Positions 1 to 9,343 of a DNA stretch of 64,000 nt are shown here, piece by piece; within the stretch, counting starts at the first letter, position 1; each line of letters starts with the position of its first letter. Source of the DNA: Kangsaoukella pontilimi (lineage in GTDB: Bacteria; Pseudomonadota; Alphaproteobacteria; Rhodobacterales; Rhodobacteraceae); contig NZ_WUPT01000001.1 in the NCBI RefSeq assembly GCF_009830125.1, positions 1,426,001 to 1,490,000 of the forward strand, in the 5' to 3' direction. The position numbers and the translations under genes are program-made. The notes beneath the pieces are model-generated. The model ran no database searches, had not been told where the DNA came from, and saw nothing but the letters and a program-made list of their open reading frames with translations.

Positions 1-83
1 TCGGGAAGGGTGACATCTTCGGGAATATGGTCCGCAGCCTGCGACGGGGGCGTCTGCGGCGGAATGCCGTTGGGTCGTGCCAT
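1..83 (-). CDS. 5' end of an unidentified gene, cut by the window edge
   Basis: A minus-strand reading frame opens with ATG at 81-83 and stays open to the window edge, giving 27 residues that begin MARPNGIPPQ. An AGAGG element lies about nine bases upstream, which favours this ATG over a second one at 88-90 in another frame (also open). The visible residues are rich in Pro, Gln and Ala and show no family signature, so no function is offered. It runs away from anmK's 3' end, sharing its direction. Confidence 0.35.
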   Translation of the reverse strand, partial: MARPNGIPPQTPPSQAADHIPEDVTLP

Positions 84-200
84 TGCTCATTGCCTCTCGT
101 TTCGCGGGCCGTTTCCCGACCCTTGCGCGATGGATAGCAGCGGCCCCCCTGCTTCGGAAAGGAAATTTCAGACAGACGGCACGTTTCCGCGAGGCTGTGC

Positions 201-1307
201 TCAGGCGACCCCGCGCGGGCGGCTGACGCGTCCGCCGCCAACGGGTGCAGCGACGCCTGTGGTGCCGGGCGCACTGGTGGGCAGGCCGTGAAGCACCCGC
301 ATCGCGAGAAAGGCAAAGGCCTGCGCTTCGATCATGTCGCCATCGAAGCCGTGCTCTTCGACCGGGACGACCGGACAGGGTGCCAGCGCGGCGATCATCT
401 CCATCAGCGCCGGATTCCGCCGCCCGCCGCCGGTCACCAGAAGCCGTTCGGGCGGGCGCGGGCAATGCTCCAGCCCCCGCGCAATCGACCCGGCTGTCGC
501 AGCGGCGAGCGTGGCGGCGGCGTCTTCGACAGTGAGGTCCGCGACCGCCTCGGCCCAGCCCGCAAAATCGTTTCGGTCCAGCGATTTGGGCGGCACTTTC
601 GCGAAAAACGCTTCGCCCGAGACCAGAGCCTCAAGGATGTCGCCGTCCACCACGCCCGCCGCCGCGAGCGCCCCGTCCACGTCCATCCGTGCGCCGGTGC
701 GCGCCGCCACCATGTCGTCGATCCGCGCGTTCCCCGGCCCCGTATCGAAGGCCAAGAGCGCACCGGGCCGCTCGGGCGCGTCCGCTTCCGGGTCGATCCA
801 TGTCAGGTTCGCCACGCCGCCCACGTTCAGAAACGCCACCGGCATCCGAAAACCGGCCCACCGGGCCAGCGCGAAATGATAGAACGGCGCCAGCGGCGCC
901 CCCTGCCCGCCAAGCGCCACGTCGTTCGAGCGGAAATCCCAGACCACCGTGCGCTCCAGCGCCTCGGCCAGAACCTGCCCGTCCCCGATCTGGACCGTCA
1001 CGCCGTCGCCGGGCCGGTGGTCGGTGGTCTGCCCGTGGAATCCCACGACCCCGGCGCCTTTGATGCCCGACAAGACCTCGGCATGGGCGATCTCGACCAC
1101 CTCGGCCGCGGCCAAGACCTCGGCCCCGGCCGACCGCCCAAGCGCCGCGCGCAGGACCGCCCGCTCGTCGTCGGAATAGGGCCGATAGGCGGTCTCTCCG
1201 AATTCCAGCACCCGGCGGCCATCGGTTAGGATCATCGCCGCATCGACACCGTCCAGCGACGTGCCGGACATCGCGCCCAACGCCCAGACCGGTTCCTGTC
1301 TGCTCAT
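201..1307 (-). CDS. anmK: Anhydro-N-acetylmuramic acid kinase (AnmK)
   Basis: 368 residues. AnmK hydrolyses and phosphorylates 1,6-anhydro-MurNAc to MurNAc-6-phosphate during cytoplasmic recycling of peptidoglycan fragments. The N-terminal [12 protein letters not shown] phosphate-binding signature, [34 protein letters not shown] and the closing [15 protein letters not shown] are all typical of the family. The frame is open further upstream to 1379, but the ATG at 1307 is preceded by AGAGGAAAAGGC and places the family motif about ten residues in, so it was chosen. It is divergent from tyrS across a 70-base gap. Confidence 0.95.
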   Translation of the reverse strand: MSRQEPVWALGAMSGTSLDGVDAAMILTDGRRVLEFGETAYRPYSDDERAVLRAALGRSAGAEVLAAAEVVEIAHAEVLSGIKGAGVVGFHGQTTDHRPGDGVTVQIGDGQVLAEALERTVVWDFRSNDVALGGQGAPLAPFYHFALARWAGFRMPVAFLNVGGVANLTWIDPEADAPERPGALLAFDTGPGNARIDDMVAARTGARMDVDGALAAAGVVDGDILEALVSGEAFFAKVPPKSLDRNDFAGWAEAVADLTVEDAAATLAAATAGSIARGLEHCPRPPERLLVTGGGRRNPALMEMIAALAPCPVVPVEEHGFDGDMIEAQAFAFLAMRVLHGLPTSAPGTTGVAAPVGGGRVSRPRGVA

Positions 1308-1377
1308 GCCTTTTCCTCTGCCCGCGTCCTGACTATAGAAGGCCTCGCGCCCTTCGCGCCAACATAGACGGACCGCC

Positions 1378-2628
1378 ATGACCTACCACCCGAAATCGGA
1401 TTTCCTCCACACGATCATCGAGCGCGGCTTTCTCGCCGACTGCACCGATCTGCAAAGCCTTGACGAAGCGCTGATCGAAGGCGTGGTGCCGGCTTATATC
1501 GGGTATGACGCCACGGCCAAATCGCTCCACGTCGGCCACCTCCTGAACATCATGCTCTTGCGCTGGTTTCAGAAGACGGGCGGCAAGCCGATCACGCTGA
1601 TGGGCGGCGGCACGACCAAGGTGGGCGATCCGTCTTTCCGGGCCGAAGAGCGCCCGCTTCTGACGCCCGAGGCCATCGATGACAACATCGCGGGCATGCA
1701 GACCGTCTTCGACCGCTACCTCGCCTATGGCGACGGGCCGACCGATGCGCTGATGCTGAACAATGCCGAATGGCTCGACAGCCTGAATTACCTCGACTTC
1801 CTGCGGGATATCGGGCGGCATTTCAGCGTCAACCGGATGCTCAGCTTTGAAAGCGTCAAGTCGCGGCTCGACCGCGAGCAGTCGCTCTCGTTCCTCGAAT
1901 TCAACTACATGATCCTCCAGGCCTACGACTTCCTCGAACTGAACCGCCGCTACGGCTGCCGGTTGCAGATGGGCGGGTCGGACCAGTGGGGCAATATCGT
2001 CAACGGCATCGACCTGACGCGCCGCGTTCTGGATCAGGAGATCTACGGCCTGACCACGCCGCTTCTGACGACTTCGGACGGCCGCAAGATGGGCAAAAGC
2101 CAGGGCGGCGCGGTCTGGCTGTCCTCGGACATGCTGTCGCCTTACGAGTTCTGGCAGTTCTGGCGCAACACGACCGATGCCGATGTGGGCCGGTTCCTCA
2201 AGCTCTACACCGAGTTGTCGGTCGACGAATGCGACCGCCTCGGCGCGCTGGAAGGCTCCGAGATCAACCACGCCAAAATCCGCCTCGCCAACGAGGTCAC
2301 AACGCTTCTCCACGGGGCGGAAGCCGCAGCGGCAGCGGAAGCCACCGCGCGCGAGGTGTTCGAGCGGGGCGGCGCGGGCGACGACCTCCCTACACTCACG
2401 CTCTCGGCGGGCGATATCGGAGACGGCATCTCGGCGGTACAGCTGTTCGTGCAGTCCGGCCTTGCCAAGTCCGGCAAAGAGGCCAAGCGCCTGATCGCGG
2501 AAAACGGCGCGCGCGTGGACGATGAACCGCTGACCGACGGTGGCCGCATGTTCGACGCCGCCGCCTTCGCCCAGCCGGTCAAGCTATCGGCAGGCAAGAA
2601 ACGGCACGCCTTGGTGAAACTCGGCTAA
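1378..2628 (+). CDS. tyrS: Tyrosyl-tRNA synthetase
   Basis: 416 residues, normal length for a bacterial TyrRS. It charges tRNA-Tyr in the cytoplasm. The class I HIGH motif is HVGH at residues 51-54, the KMSKS loop is KMGKS near residue 237, and the tyrosine/tRNA pocket motif [11 protein letters not shown] lies between them. The last ~65 residues form an S4 RNA-binding domain ([16 protein letters not shown]). It is transcribed away from anmK and converges with the DUF998-like gene. Confidence 0.97.
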   Translation: MTYHPKSDFLHTIIERGFLADCTDLQSLDEALIEGVVPAYIGYDATAKSLHVGHLLNIMLLRWFQKTGGKPITLMGGGTTKVGDPSFRAEERPLLTPEAIDDNIAGMQTVFDRYLAYGDGPTDALMLNNAEWLDSLNYLDFLRDIGRHFSVNRMLSFESVKSRLDREQSLSFLEFNYMILQAYDFLELNRRYGCRLQMGGSDQWGNIVNGIDLTRRVLDQEIYGLTTPLLTTSDGRKMGKSQGGAVWLSSDMLSPYEFWQFWRNTTDADVGRFLKLYTELSVDECDRLGALEGSEINHAKIRLANEVTTLLHGAEAAAAAEATAREVFERGGAGDDLPTLTLSAGDIGDGISAVQLFVQSGLAKSGKEAKRLIAENGARVDDEPLTDGGRMFDAAAFAQPVKLSAGKKRHALVKLG

Positions 2629-2631
2629 TCC

Positions 2632-2654
2632 GGCGCGGCCTTCAAAGCCGCGCC
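2632..2654. terminator. GC hairpin between convergent tyrS and DUF998-like gene
   Basis: Perfect 8-base arms GGCGCGGC (2632-2639) and GCCGCGCC (2647-2654) with a 7-base loop sit immediately after the tyrS stop and overlap the last codons of the opposing gene. There is no T run on either side, so this may be an mRNA 3'-end stabiliser rather than a classical intrinsic terminator. Confidence 0.4.
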
Positions 2655-3280
2655 AGACCCCGCCTCAGAAACACCCAGGACAGCGGCAGAACCCAGATCA
2701 GCGTAGTCGCCCCGGCGATCCGCTCGGTGATGCCGTAATAGGCCTCTGGGCCGAAGAAATAGATCAGCGCCGTGATCCCCCAGAGGATCGACGCGGCAAT
2801 GAAGACCCGAGGAAGCACGCCCGCCGCGTTCGAGATGCCCCGCACCATCAGAAGCGGCCCGATCAGGAACAGCGGATAAAGCGCCGTGGCCAGCCGCGTA
2901 TGGACCGACGTCTTGTCGACACCCTCCGTCGAATAGAACGTGTCCCAGACCCCCAGAAGCACGATATCGAGCGCCAGAAGCGCCAGCACGAAAATCCCGA
3001 GCGACCAGTCCCACTTGCCCAGATGCAGATGCGCCGCCGCAATGGCGAGACCCAGCAGACTGGCGGCGTTCAGGTAGAAGATCGCGTCCATGATCCACGC
3101 GGTGTCACCACGCGCCAGATCGCTGATCGTGTCCTCGATCGGGTCGTGACCGGGGGCGAAGGTCTGAACGATCAGAACGCCAAAGGTCATCACGAGCGCG
3201 CCCAGAATCCCGAAGGCGCCGCAAAAGGTCAGAAGTTCGGGCCGCTCGTCGGCGACCGCCTCTCGATAAGTCTTGTCCAT
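2642..3280 (-). CDS. DUF998-like integral membrane protein
   Basis: 212 residues with about six hydrophobic segments (residues ~20-42, 65-85, 93-113, 132-150, 158-178, 187-205). The loop after the first segment, GHDPIEDTISDLARGD, matches the DPI..TISDLA motif that I associate with the DUF998 family. The function of that family is unknown to me; it sits in the cytoplasmic membrane. The start has only weak ribosome-binding signal. It is followed by the DUF3179 gene's 3' end upstream in the same direction (36-base gap), but there is no functional link. Confidence 0.7.
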   Translation of the reverse strand: MDKTYREAVADERPELLTFCGAFGILGALVMTFGVLIVQTFAPGHDPIEDTISDLARGDTAWIMDAIFYLNAASLLGLAIAAAHLHLGKWDWSLGIFVLALLALDIVLLGVWDTFYSTEGVDKTSVHTRLATALYPLFLIGPLLMVRGISNAAGVLPRVFIAASILWGITALIYFFGPEAYYGITERIAGATTLIWVLPLSWVFLRRGLARL

Positions 3281-3316
3281 GAAGACCGAACAAGGGCGGG
3301 CGGCGTCGGGTTCCGC

Positions 3317-4294
3317 TCAGCCCCCGAGCATCCATTCGCCATCGGGCCAGAAGGCATGGAAGGCGAAGGCGAACAGGATGTCATGCACCACGTCATTGCC
3401 CTCGGCGTCGCGCACCCGGATGGTGCCCACGTCCTTGCCCTCGTCGATGGCCAGCGTGTCCAGCGCCGAGGCCTGCCCGGATGCCCAGGTGATGGTGACA
3501 CCCGCCTCGGTCAGCTCGCCCGCCTCGCGCAGCCGCTCCACCGGCCAGGCCCGGTCCCCCACGCGCACGACACGCACCAGCGGCTCGATCCCGTGGGGCG
3601 GCAACTCGCCGTTGTATAGAAACGGCCGCGACAGCGAATCGTAACCACGGTAGGGGTTTCGCCCGTAGTCGCGTGGCCAGCCGGGCTCGGCCATGACCAG
3701 GCCCTCCGGATTGCGCGCCCGGAACTCGCCCCAGCTCTCCATCCAGGACGGCAGCATCTTCAACTCGGTCCCCGTATGGATGCCCACGATCCCCTCGCCG
3801 ACCGCCTGCTGCCACCAGCTCTGGGTCTCGCGGTCATACATGACCATGTCCGAATTCCTCAGCTTGCCTGAGACGCCGAAACTCAGCACCGTCCCGGCAA
3901 CCCGCCGATCGAAGGTAATGCCTGAGTTGCACAAGGGACAGAAGGTCACCGCCACCGGCACGCCCGCGACCACGTCATTGGCGATCTCGTGCCATGTGAG
4001 GTAGCGGATCGGATAGGCGCGCGGCACCGCACCGTCGATCTCAAGCGTGATGACCGGCTCGCGGTCGCCGATCCGCGTCTCGTCCGAAACCGGAATGAAG
4101 TCGGGATCATCGAGCGCCGGAATACCGTCTTTGGGCGGTCCGCCCGAGAGGATCTCGGTCCAGTTCTCCACGCTCGTCTGGCTGAAATCCGTCTCCGGCC
4201 ATTCATATCGCCAGAAACTCGGGTCCGCCTTCGCGGCGGACAGGCCAAGCCCCAGCCCGAGGGCAAGAACGCAAACGAAATGAACCAGACGCAT
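3317..4294 (-). CDS. Secreted DUF3179 domain protein
   Basis: 325 residues with a clear Sec signal peptide (MRLVHFVCVLALGLGLGL..AKA, cleavage about residue 23). The body carries the DUF3179 hallmarks: DDPDFIPVSD, YPIRYLTWHEIANDVVAG, the conserved VTFCPLCNSGITFDR cysteine pair, and FGVSGKLRNSDMVMYDRET followed by SWWQQ. The family is widespread in secreted proteins, and its CPLCNSG motif suggests metal or redox chemistry, but no activity is established to my knowledge. It is probably periplasmic. Confidence 0.85.
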   Translation of the reverse strand: MRLVHFVCVLALGLGLGLSAAKADPSFWRYEWPETDFSQTSVENWTEILSGGPPKDGIPALDDPDFIPVSDETRIGDREPVITLEIDGAVPRAYPIRYLTWHEIANDVVAGVPVAVTFCPLCNSGITFDRRVAGTVLSFGVSGKLRNSDMVMYDRETQSWWQQAVGEGIVGIHTGTELKMLPSWMESWGEFRARNPEGLVMAEPGWPRDYGRNPYRGYDSLSRPFLYNGELPPHGIEPLVRVVRVGDRAWPVERLREAGELTEAGVTITWASGQASALDTLAIDEGKDVGTIRVRDAEGNDVVHDILFAFAFHAFWPDGEWMLGG

Positions 4295-4596
4295 GGCAGA
4301 CCTCTCCGGTAAGACCCCCTCACGCTGACAGAGCCAACGCTCTCCGCCTAGCCCACCTCACGGCCTCTTTACCGCCCGCGACACGCGGCGAGCGCGCGCC
4401 CCAAAGCCTTATTCCCGGCCAGGAAGATGTCAGACGGTTGCGTGTTTCAACCACCAGGGAGTGCACACGCCGATGCCCCGCGCCCCCAATCCCCATTATC
4501 GGCCCTCAAATATCCCGGGGGGTGAGGCCCGAAGGGCCGAGGGGGGCAGCGCCCCCCTTCTACCGCGACCGGCGCCAGCCGGGCGCAAACCCTCGA
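4295..4596. other. Intergenic stretch holding a dispersed repeat
   Basis: About 300 bases without a convincing gene. The right half holds a copy of the intergenic repeat annotated at 4491-4560. The left half is the upstream region of the DUF3179 gene; an AGAGGTCTGCC element just before its ATG is the probable ribosome-binding site. No tRNA or other RNA gene was recognised. Confidence 0.6.
4491..4560 (-). repeat. 3'-end-associated intergenic repeat, copy A
   Basis: Read on the plus strand it starts CCCCATTATCGGCCCTCAAA then TATCC, a G-rich spacer and a hairpin GGGGGGCAGCGCCCCCC. The same 25-base core recurs, inverted, at 13441-13497. In the direction of the neighbouring cyclophilin transcripts (minus strand) the hairpin comes first and the core second, just past the 3' end of the gene. 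Confidence 0.75.
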
Positions 4597-5169
4597 TCAG
4601 CGCGCGACGCTGACTTCGGCCATCCGGTCAGGCTCGCCAAGGACCGCGCCATTCGCGCCCTCGCCCCGCTTGATCGCATCGACCACATCCATGCCCTCGA
4701 TCACGCGCCCGACAACCGTGTACTGCCCGTTCAAAAACGCGCCCTCTTCGAACATGATGAAGAACTGGCTGTTGGCGGAATTCAGGTTCTGCGCGCGCGC
4801 CATGCCCACGATGCCCCGGTCGTAATTGATGTCCGAGAACTCCGCGGGAAGATCAGGCCGGTCCGACCCGCCGCGCCCAGCCATGCGCATGTCCTGACCC
4901 AGCTTGCCGAATTCTACGTCGCCGGTTTGCGCCATGAAGCCGTCGATCACGCGGTGAAACACGACGTCGTCATAGGCACCTTCCTCAGCCAGCGTCGTAA
5001 TCCGCTCGACATGGGCGGGTGCCACGTCCTCGAAGAGGTCGATGACCACGGTGCCTTCGGCCTCGCCCGCCACCTCGATGACGAGGTTCGGGCCGGGGCC
5101 GTCTTCGGTCTGGGCGAGCGCGACGGCGGGCGCTGCGGCCAGCGCGGCGATCAGAAAGAGGTTACGCAT
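4597..5169 (-). CDS. Exported cyclophilin-type peptidyl-prolyl isomerase
   Basis: 190 residues. An N-terminal signal peptide (MRNLFLIAALAAAPAVALAQ) marks it as periplasmic. The remaining ~170 residues are a single cyclophilin domain: VVFHRVIDGFMAQTGD supplies the catalytic Arg, and NSANSQFFIMF and LNGQYTVVGRVIEGMDVV are the binding-site motifs. It catalyses cis-trans isomerisation of X-Pro bonds and likely assists periplasmic folding. Its start overlaps the end of the upstream cytoplasmic cyclophilin by eight bases, so the two are co-transcribed and probably arose by tandem duplication. Confidence 0.92.
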   Translation of the reverse strand: MRNLFLIAALAAAPAVALAQTEDGPGPNLVIEVAGEAEGTVVIDLFEDVAPAHVERITTLAEEGAYDDVVFHRVIDGFMAQTGDVEFGKLGQDMRMAGRGGSDRPDLPAEFSDINYDRGIVGMARAQNLNSANSQFFIMFEEGAFLNGQYTVVGRVIEGMDVVDAIKRGEGANGAVLGEPDRMAEVSVAR

Positions 5170-5668
5170 CCGAGGCCACCTTCACGCTCAGCATCCGGTC
5201 GGGGTTCATCGGCGGCTCGCCGCGAGCGATCTTGTCGACATGCTCCATGCCTTCGATCACCCGGCCATAAACGGTGTATTGCCCGTTCAGGAAATGGTTG
5301 TCCGAGAAGTTTATGAAGAACTGGCTGTTGGCCGAATTGGGGTTCTGGCTCCGCGCCGCACCGAGGGTGCCGCGATCATGGGGGATACGGCTGAACTCGG
5401 CCGGCAGATCGGGAAGGCTCGACCCGCCGGTGCCAGCCCGCCGCAGATTGAAGCCGTCCTCGAAGTCGCCGTGTTCCACGTCGCCGGTCTGCGCCATGAA
5501 ACCGTCGATCACGCGGTGAAAGACCACGTTGTCGTAGTCGCCCGACCGCGCCAGCTCCTTCATGCGCTCGGCGTGCTTGGGCGCGATGTCGGGCAGAAGC
5601 TCGATCGCGACGGTGCCGTCCTTCAACTCGATCAGGATGGTGTTCTCGGGGTCCTTGTAGTCGGCCAT
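5162..5668 (-). CDS. ppiB: Cytoplasmic cyclophilin-type peptidyl-prolyl isomerase
   Basis: 168 residues with no signal peptide, consistent with a cytoplasmic PpiB-type enzyme. The motifs NVVFHRVIDGFMAQTGDVE, NSANSQFFINF and NGQYTVYGRVIEGMEHVDKI cover the active site. It is the first gene of a two-gene operon with the exported cyclophilin (8-base overlap). It is divergent from pgk. Confidence 0.93.
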   Translation of the reverse strand: MADYKDPENTILIELKDGTVAIELLPDIAPKHAERMKELARSGDYDNVVFHRVIDGFMAQTGDVEHGDFEDGFNLRRAGTGGSSLPDLPAEFSRIPHDRGTLGAARSQNPNSANSQFFINFSDNHFLNGQYTVYGRVIEGMEHVDKIARGEPPMNPDRMLSVKVASDA

Positions 5669-5817
5669 GGTGGCGCGCTCCTTTTCTTTGTCGCGGGCGA
5701 AGGTAGTGCGCCCATGGCCAGAGGAAAAGGCGAAAGCGCGCCCATCCGGGGCATTCCGCCGGTTGACGCCGCGCGAGCGTCCGTTAGGGAATGGCGGGGA
5801 ACATATGGAGGCGCAAA

Positions 5818-7011
5818 ATGGCCTGGAAGACGCTCGACGACATCGACCTTGACGGCAAGGTCGCCTTGGTACGGGTCGATCTGAACGTCCCCGTCGAGAA
5901 TGGACGCGTGACCGACGCGACCCGGATCGAGCGGATTGTGCCCACGGTCAGCGACATCATCGAAAAGGGCGGAATGCCGGTCCTGATGGCCCATTTCGGC
6001 CGTCCAAAGGGCAAGCCCAACCCCGAGATGTCGCTTGCCCAGATCGTCGACACCCTGTCCGAGCATCTGGGCCGCAAGGTCACCTTCGCCAAGGACTGCA
6101 TCGGCGGCCCCGCCAAGACCGCGGTGGCCGCAATGGAGCCGGGGGATGTCGTCCTTCTGGAGAACACCCGCTTCCACGCGGGCGAAGAGGCCAATGACGG
6201 GATGTTCGCCGCATCGCTCGGCGCGCTCGGGCAGGTCTATGTGAACGACGCTTTCTCCGCCGCGCACCGCGCCCATGCCTCGACCGAGGCGCTGGCACAG
6301 ATCCTGCCGTCCGCTGCGGGCCGCCTGATGGAGGCCGAACTGAAAGCGCTCGAAGCCGCGCTGACCGATCCCGAACGCCCCGTCGTGGCCGTTGTGGGGG
6401 GCGCCAAGGTCTCGACCAAGCTCGACCTTCTGGGCAACCTCGTCCGCAAGGTGAACACGCTGGTGATCGGTGGCGGCATGGCCAACACCTTCCTCGCCGC
6501 CAAGGGAATCGACGTGGGCAAATCGCTGGCCGAGCACGACATGGCCGACACCGCGCGCGAGATCATGGCAAAGGCCGACGAGGCCGCCTGCGAAATTCTG
6601 CTGCCCGTGGACGTGGTCTGCGCGACCGAATTCGCGGCAGGCGCCGACAACGTGACCGTTGCGGCCGAGAACTGCCCTGCCGACCGCATGATACTCGACG
6701 CGGGCCCCAAGACGGTCGAGAAGATCACCGCGGCATTCGAGGCCGCCAAGACGCTGATCTGGAACGGCCCCCTCGGCGCCTTCGAGATCGCGCCTTTCGA
6801 CGCCGCCACGAACGCCGCCGCGCAGAAGGCGGCCGAACTGACCCGCGCGGGCGCACTCATCTCTGTCGCCGGCGGTGGCGATACCGTGGCGGCGCTCAAC
6901 CGCGCCGGGGTGGCGGACGACTTCACCTATATCTCGACGGCTGGCGGCGCCTTCCTCGAATGGATGGAAGGCAAGGAACTGCCCGGCGTCGCCGCGCTCG
7001 ACCAGGATTGA
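5818..7011 (+). CDS. pgk: Phosphoglycerate kinase
   Basis: 397 residues, the usual Pgk length. It transfers phosphate between 1,3-bisphosphoglycerate and ADP in glycolysis and gluconeogenesis. Visible signatures are [11 protein letters not shown] near the N terminus, [49 protein letters not shown] and the nucleotide-binding GGGDTVAAL at the C terminus. The ATG at 5818 follows GGAGGCGCAAA and was preferred over an in-frame upstream ATG at 5791. It is followed after 41 bases by the aldolase gene, so the two probably form an operon. Confidence 0.97.
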   Translation: MAWKTLDDIDLDGKVALVRVDLNVPVENGRVTDATRIERIVPTVSDIIEKGGMPVLMAHFGRPKGKPNPEMSLAQIVDTLSEHLGRKVTFAKDCIGGPAKTAVAAMEPGDVVLLENTRFHAGEEANDGMFAASLGALGQVYVNDAFSAAHRAHASTEALAQILPSAAGRLMEAELKALEAALTDPERPVVAVVGGAKVSTKLDLLGNLVRKVNTLVIGGGMANTFLAAKGIDVGKSLAEHDMADTAREIMAKADEAACEILLPVDVVCATEFAAGADNVTVAAENCPADRMILDAGPKTVEKITAAFEAAKTLIWNGPLGAFEIAPFDAATNAAAQKAAELTRAGALISVAGGGDTVAALNRAGVADDFTYISTAGGAFLEWMEGKELPGVAALDQD

Positions 7012-7052
7012 CCCGCCGGGCGACGGCCCCGGCAAGAGGAGGACATAAAGTC

Positions 7053-7940
7053 ATGAACGAACAACAGGCCCAGCAGATGCGCACCGGGCAAGGCTTCATC
7101 GCCGCGCTCGACCAGTCGGGCGGCTCGACACCCAAGGCGCTCCGGCTCTACGGCGTGGAAGAAGACGCCTATTCCGGCGAAGACGAGATGTTCGACCGCA
7201 TCCACGAGATGCGCGCCCGCATCGTCGCCGCCCCCGCCTTTACCGGCGAGAAGGTGATCGGCGCGATCCTGTTCGAGATGACCATGGACCGCGAGTTCGG
7301 CGGCAAACCGGCGGCGAAATTCCTCTGGGAAGACAAGGGCGTCGTGCCGTTCCTCAAGGTCGATCAGGGCCTTGCCGGTGAGGAAAACGACGTGCAGCTC
7401 ATGAAGCCCATCGGCGGGCTTGACGCTCTGCTCGACCGTGCCGTGTCCAAGGACATCTTCGGCACCAAGATGCGCTCGGTCATCGGTGCGGCCAATGCGG
7501 GCGGCATCAAGGCCATCGTCGAGCAGCAGTTTGAAGTGGGCAAGCAAATCCTGTCTCACGGGCTGATGCCGATCCTCGAGCCCGAGGTCACGATCTCGAT
7601 CTCGGACAAGGCCGAGGCCGAAGCGATCCTGCGCGACGAGATTCTGAACGGTCTCGACGCGCTCCCCGACGGTCAGGAAATCATGCTGAAGCTGTCGCTG
7701 CCCACCGAGGCCGATTTCTACAAGCCGCTGATCGACCACCCCAAGGTGATGCGCGTCGTTGCCCTGTCGGGCGGCTATTCGCGCGACGACGCCAACGCGA
7801 TGCTGGCGGATAACCACGGCATGATCGCCAGCTTCAGCCGCGCCCTGACCGAGGGTCTTTCGGCCCAGCAGTCGGACGCCGAATTCAACGAGACCATCGC
7901 CGCCACGATCGACAGCATCTACCGCGCCTCGATCACCTGA
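7053..7940 (+). CDS. Class I fructose-bisphosphate aldolase
   Basis: 295 residues, the size of the short bacterial class I (Schiff-base, metal-free) aldolases. It interconverts fructose-1,6-bisphosphate with the two triose phosphates. The start region [22 protein letters not shown] is the classic aldolase N-terminal motif, and [12 protein letters not shown] and [14 protein letters not shown] mark later barrel strands. I did not assign the Schiff-base lysine. The start at 7053 has an AGAGGAGGACATAAAGTC leader; an ORF extension upstream lacks a site. It sits directly behind pgk and ends at a strong terminator. Confidence 0.93.
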   Translation: MNEQQAQQMRTGQGFIAALDQSGGSTPKALRLYGVEEDAYSGEDEMFDRIHEMRARIVAAPAFTGEKVIGAILFEMTMDREFGGKPAAKFLWEDKGVVPFLKVDQGLAGEENDVQLMKPIGGLDALLDRAVSKDIFGTKMRSVIGAANAGGIKAIVEQQFEVGKQILSHGLMPILEPEVTISISDKAEAEAILRDEILNGLDALPDGQEIMLKLSLPTEADFYKPLIDHPKVMRVVALSGGYSRDDANAMLADNHGMIASFSRALTEGLSAQQSDAEFNETIAATIDSIYRASIT

Positions 7941-7967
7941 TCGCCAGCACGCGGCGCGCAGAAAAAG

Positions 7968-8003
7968 AACGCCCGGAGCACTCAGCTCCGGGCGTTCTTT
8001 TTT
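7968..8003. terminator. Bidirectional intrinsic terminator
   Basis: Twelve-base perfect arms (AACGCCCGGAGC, 7968-7979, and its complement at 7985-7996) flank a five-base loop. They are followed on the plus strand by CTTTTTT and preceded by GAAAAAG, which gives a T run on the minus strand. It therefore serves both the aldolase gene and the convergent VPLPA-CTERM gene. Confidence 0.92.
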
Positions 8004-8019
8004 GGGTCGTGACCGTGGA

Positions 8020-8673
8020 TCAGGCGGCCTTGCGACGGCGCTTCATCGCCGCGAGCCCACCCAGACCGCCAAGCAGCAGCAACCCTGCTGCGGGCAGCGG
8101 TACGGGCGAGGCGTGGATGTTGTCGATGCCCCATCCGATGTTCCGGGTGCCGCCCTTGGTGTAGCCGACGATGCCCAGCATATCCAAAACCAGATCGTCC
8201 GCGAACGCGATGGTCACCACCTGCGCGTCGCCATTGACCTCGGTCGCGTCAACGAGGATCTGATCGACCTGAATACCGTTCAGATAAGCGGTGAACTCGA
8301 AGAACTCGGTCGAGTTGCTGACCGTCTCGCCCGAACCGTCGATATCCGCGATGTCGAAGGACAGGCCCGTCACGTCGGTGGCGAAGTGCAGCGAGAGGTC
8401 GGTGTCCTTGTTGAAATCGCCGGTCAGGAAATAGTCACCGAAATCGCCGACGGCAGGCATGTCGTTCGGCACGAAGGCGTCGGTCGGCGAGCCGGTCTTG
8501 ACCACCTGGATGGTCTCGGTGCTGGTCACGGTCACGCCCGGTGCGATTTCGTCGCCATTGGACAGGACCGTCACGTCGTTGCTGTAACCGGTCTCGAAGT
8601 CGATCGACAGTGACGCCGCATGTGCCGCTCCGGCAGCAACGACGAACACGGCCGAAGTCAGCAGTGTCTTCAT
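8020..8673 (-). CDS. VPLPA-CTERM exosortase-sorted surface protein
   Basis: 217 residues. A signal peptide (MKTLLTSAVFVVAAGAAHAA) is followed by an acidic beta-rich body. The C terminus is a tripartite sorting signal: VPLPAAG, a hydrophobic helix (LLLLGGLGGLAAM) and a basic tail KRRRKAA. In the Rhodobacterales such VPLPA-CTERM proteins are thought to be processed by a dedicated exosortase, which is not in this window. The ligand or role is unknown; secretion to the cell surface or matrix is inferred. Its 5' leader resembles that of the second VPLPA gene at 63139-63951. Confidence 0.85.
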   Translation of the reverse strand: MKTLLTSAVFVVAAGAAHAASLSIDFETGYSNDVTVLSNGDEIAPGVTVTSTETIQVVKTGSPTDAFVPNDMPAVGDFGDYFLTGDFNKDTDLSLHFATDVTGLSFDIADIDGSGETVSNSTEFFEFTAYLNGIQVDQILVDATEVNGDAQVVTIAFADDLVLDMLGIVGYTKGGTRNIGWGIDNIHASPVPLPAAGLLLLGGLGGLAAMKRRRKAA

Positions 8674-8907
8674 CTGGAATTACCCCCACAAACTCGTCCG
8701 GACACAGTGCCCGGACGATACCACCCCGCCTGTCTGCACGGAGATCGCATGAAATCCCACTGCCTGACCGGGAACTCACTGTTTCCGATCCTGTCCGACG
8801 CGGTTTCGGTAGGTTTTCGCCAGGTCGTGCATTTAGGGGATTCACAGCGCGAATCACCTGTGCCAATGTGCTAGGGCAGCCCCGGAAGAGGGCCAAGAGG
8901 CAGAGTG
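8674..8907. promoter_or_regulatory. Divergent upstream region of VPLPA gene and ftsB
   Basis: Reading toward the VPLPA gene (minus strand) there is a hairpin, CGTCCGG with CCGGACG, then GTGGGGG nine bases before the ATG in place of a normal Shine-Dalgarno sequence. No clear promoter was recognised for ftsB, but AAGAGG lies seven bases before its ATG. Confidence 0.4.
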
Positions 8908-9210
8908 ATGGCAGGGTCAGGCAAACGTCCGGCAATCGGCGTGATCGTCTATTTCGCAGCGATGTTTTCGCTGGGGCTCTACTTTACCTTTGCAAGCGTC
9001 CAGGGCGATTTCGGCCTCTTCCGCCGCGTCCAGATCGACGCCGAGGCAGATGTCCTGCGAACTGAGAAAGCCCGCCTTGCCGAAGAGGTGGCGGCACTCG
9101 AAAACAAGACGCTCCGTCTGTCCGACCGCTTCCTCGATCTCGATCTTCTCGATGCGCAGGCCCGCGACGTGCTGGGCCTGATCCGGTCCGACGAAATCGC
9201 GCTGAACTGA
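8908..9210 (+). CDS. ftsB: FtsB/DivIC-type septum formation initiator
   Basis: 100 residues with the FtsB layout: a short cytoplasmic tail, one transmembrane helix (about residues 11-28), then a heptad-rich coiled coil (DVLRTEKARLAEEVAALENKT is read across residues ~49-69) and a short C-terminal region. FtsB bridges FtsL and FtsQ in the divisome. The ATG at 8908 is preceded by AAGAGG with seven-base spacing; a GTG one codon earlier is possible. Location just upstream of the pyruvate dehydrogenase operon is a common alphaproteobacterial arrangement. Confidence 0.85.
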   Translation: MAGSGKRPAIGVIVYFAAMFSLGLYFTFASVQGDFGLFRRVQIDAEADVLRTEKARLAEEVAALENKTLRLSDRFLDLDLLDAQARDVLGLIRSDEIALN

Positions 9211-9343
9211 CGCCAAGCCCCCCTTGCACCAGAGGCATGGCAGGCATTCGCCGCCTGCGGCGTCTTTCCACGTGCGTTCCCTCGCGTCATGGTGTACGAG
9301 ATGGTTTAACGCTGAACTATTCTCGGAAGGGAGGGTGTTGCCC

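Noticed and set aside
1308-1379. Longer AnmK starting at 1379
   Set aside because: The extension has no family similarity, overlaps tyrS, and the ATG at 1307 has a good ribosome-binding site.
2625-3098. Second membrane-like frame over the DUF998-like gene
   Set aside because: Its Gly/Arg/Ser-rich composition is that of an alternative frame of a GC-rich gene, with no start signal.
9240-9262. Terminator behind ftsB (GCAGGC/GCCTGC)
   Set aside because: Short stem and only a weak T run; left unannotated as a feature.
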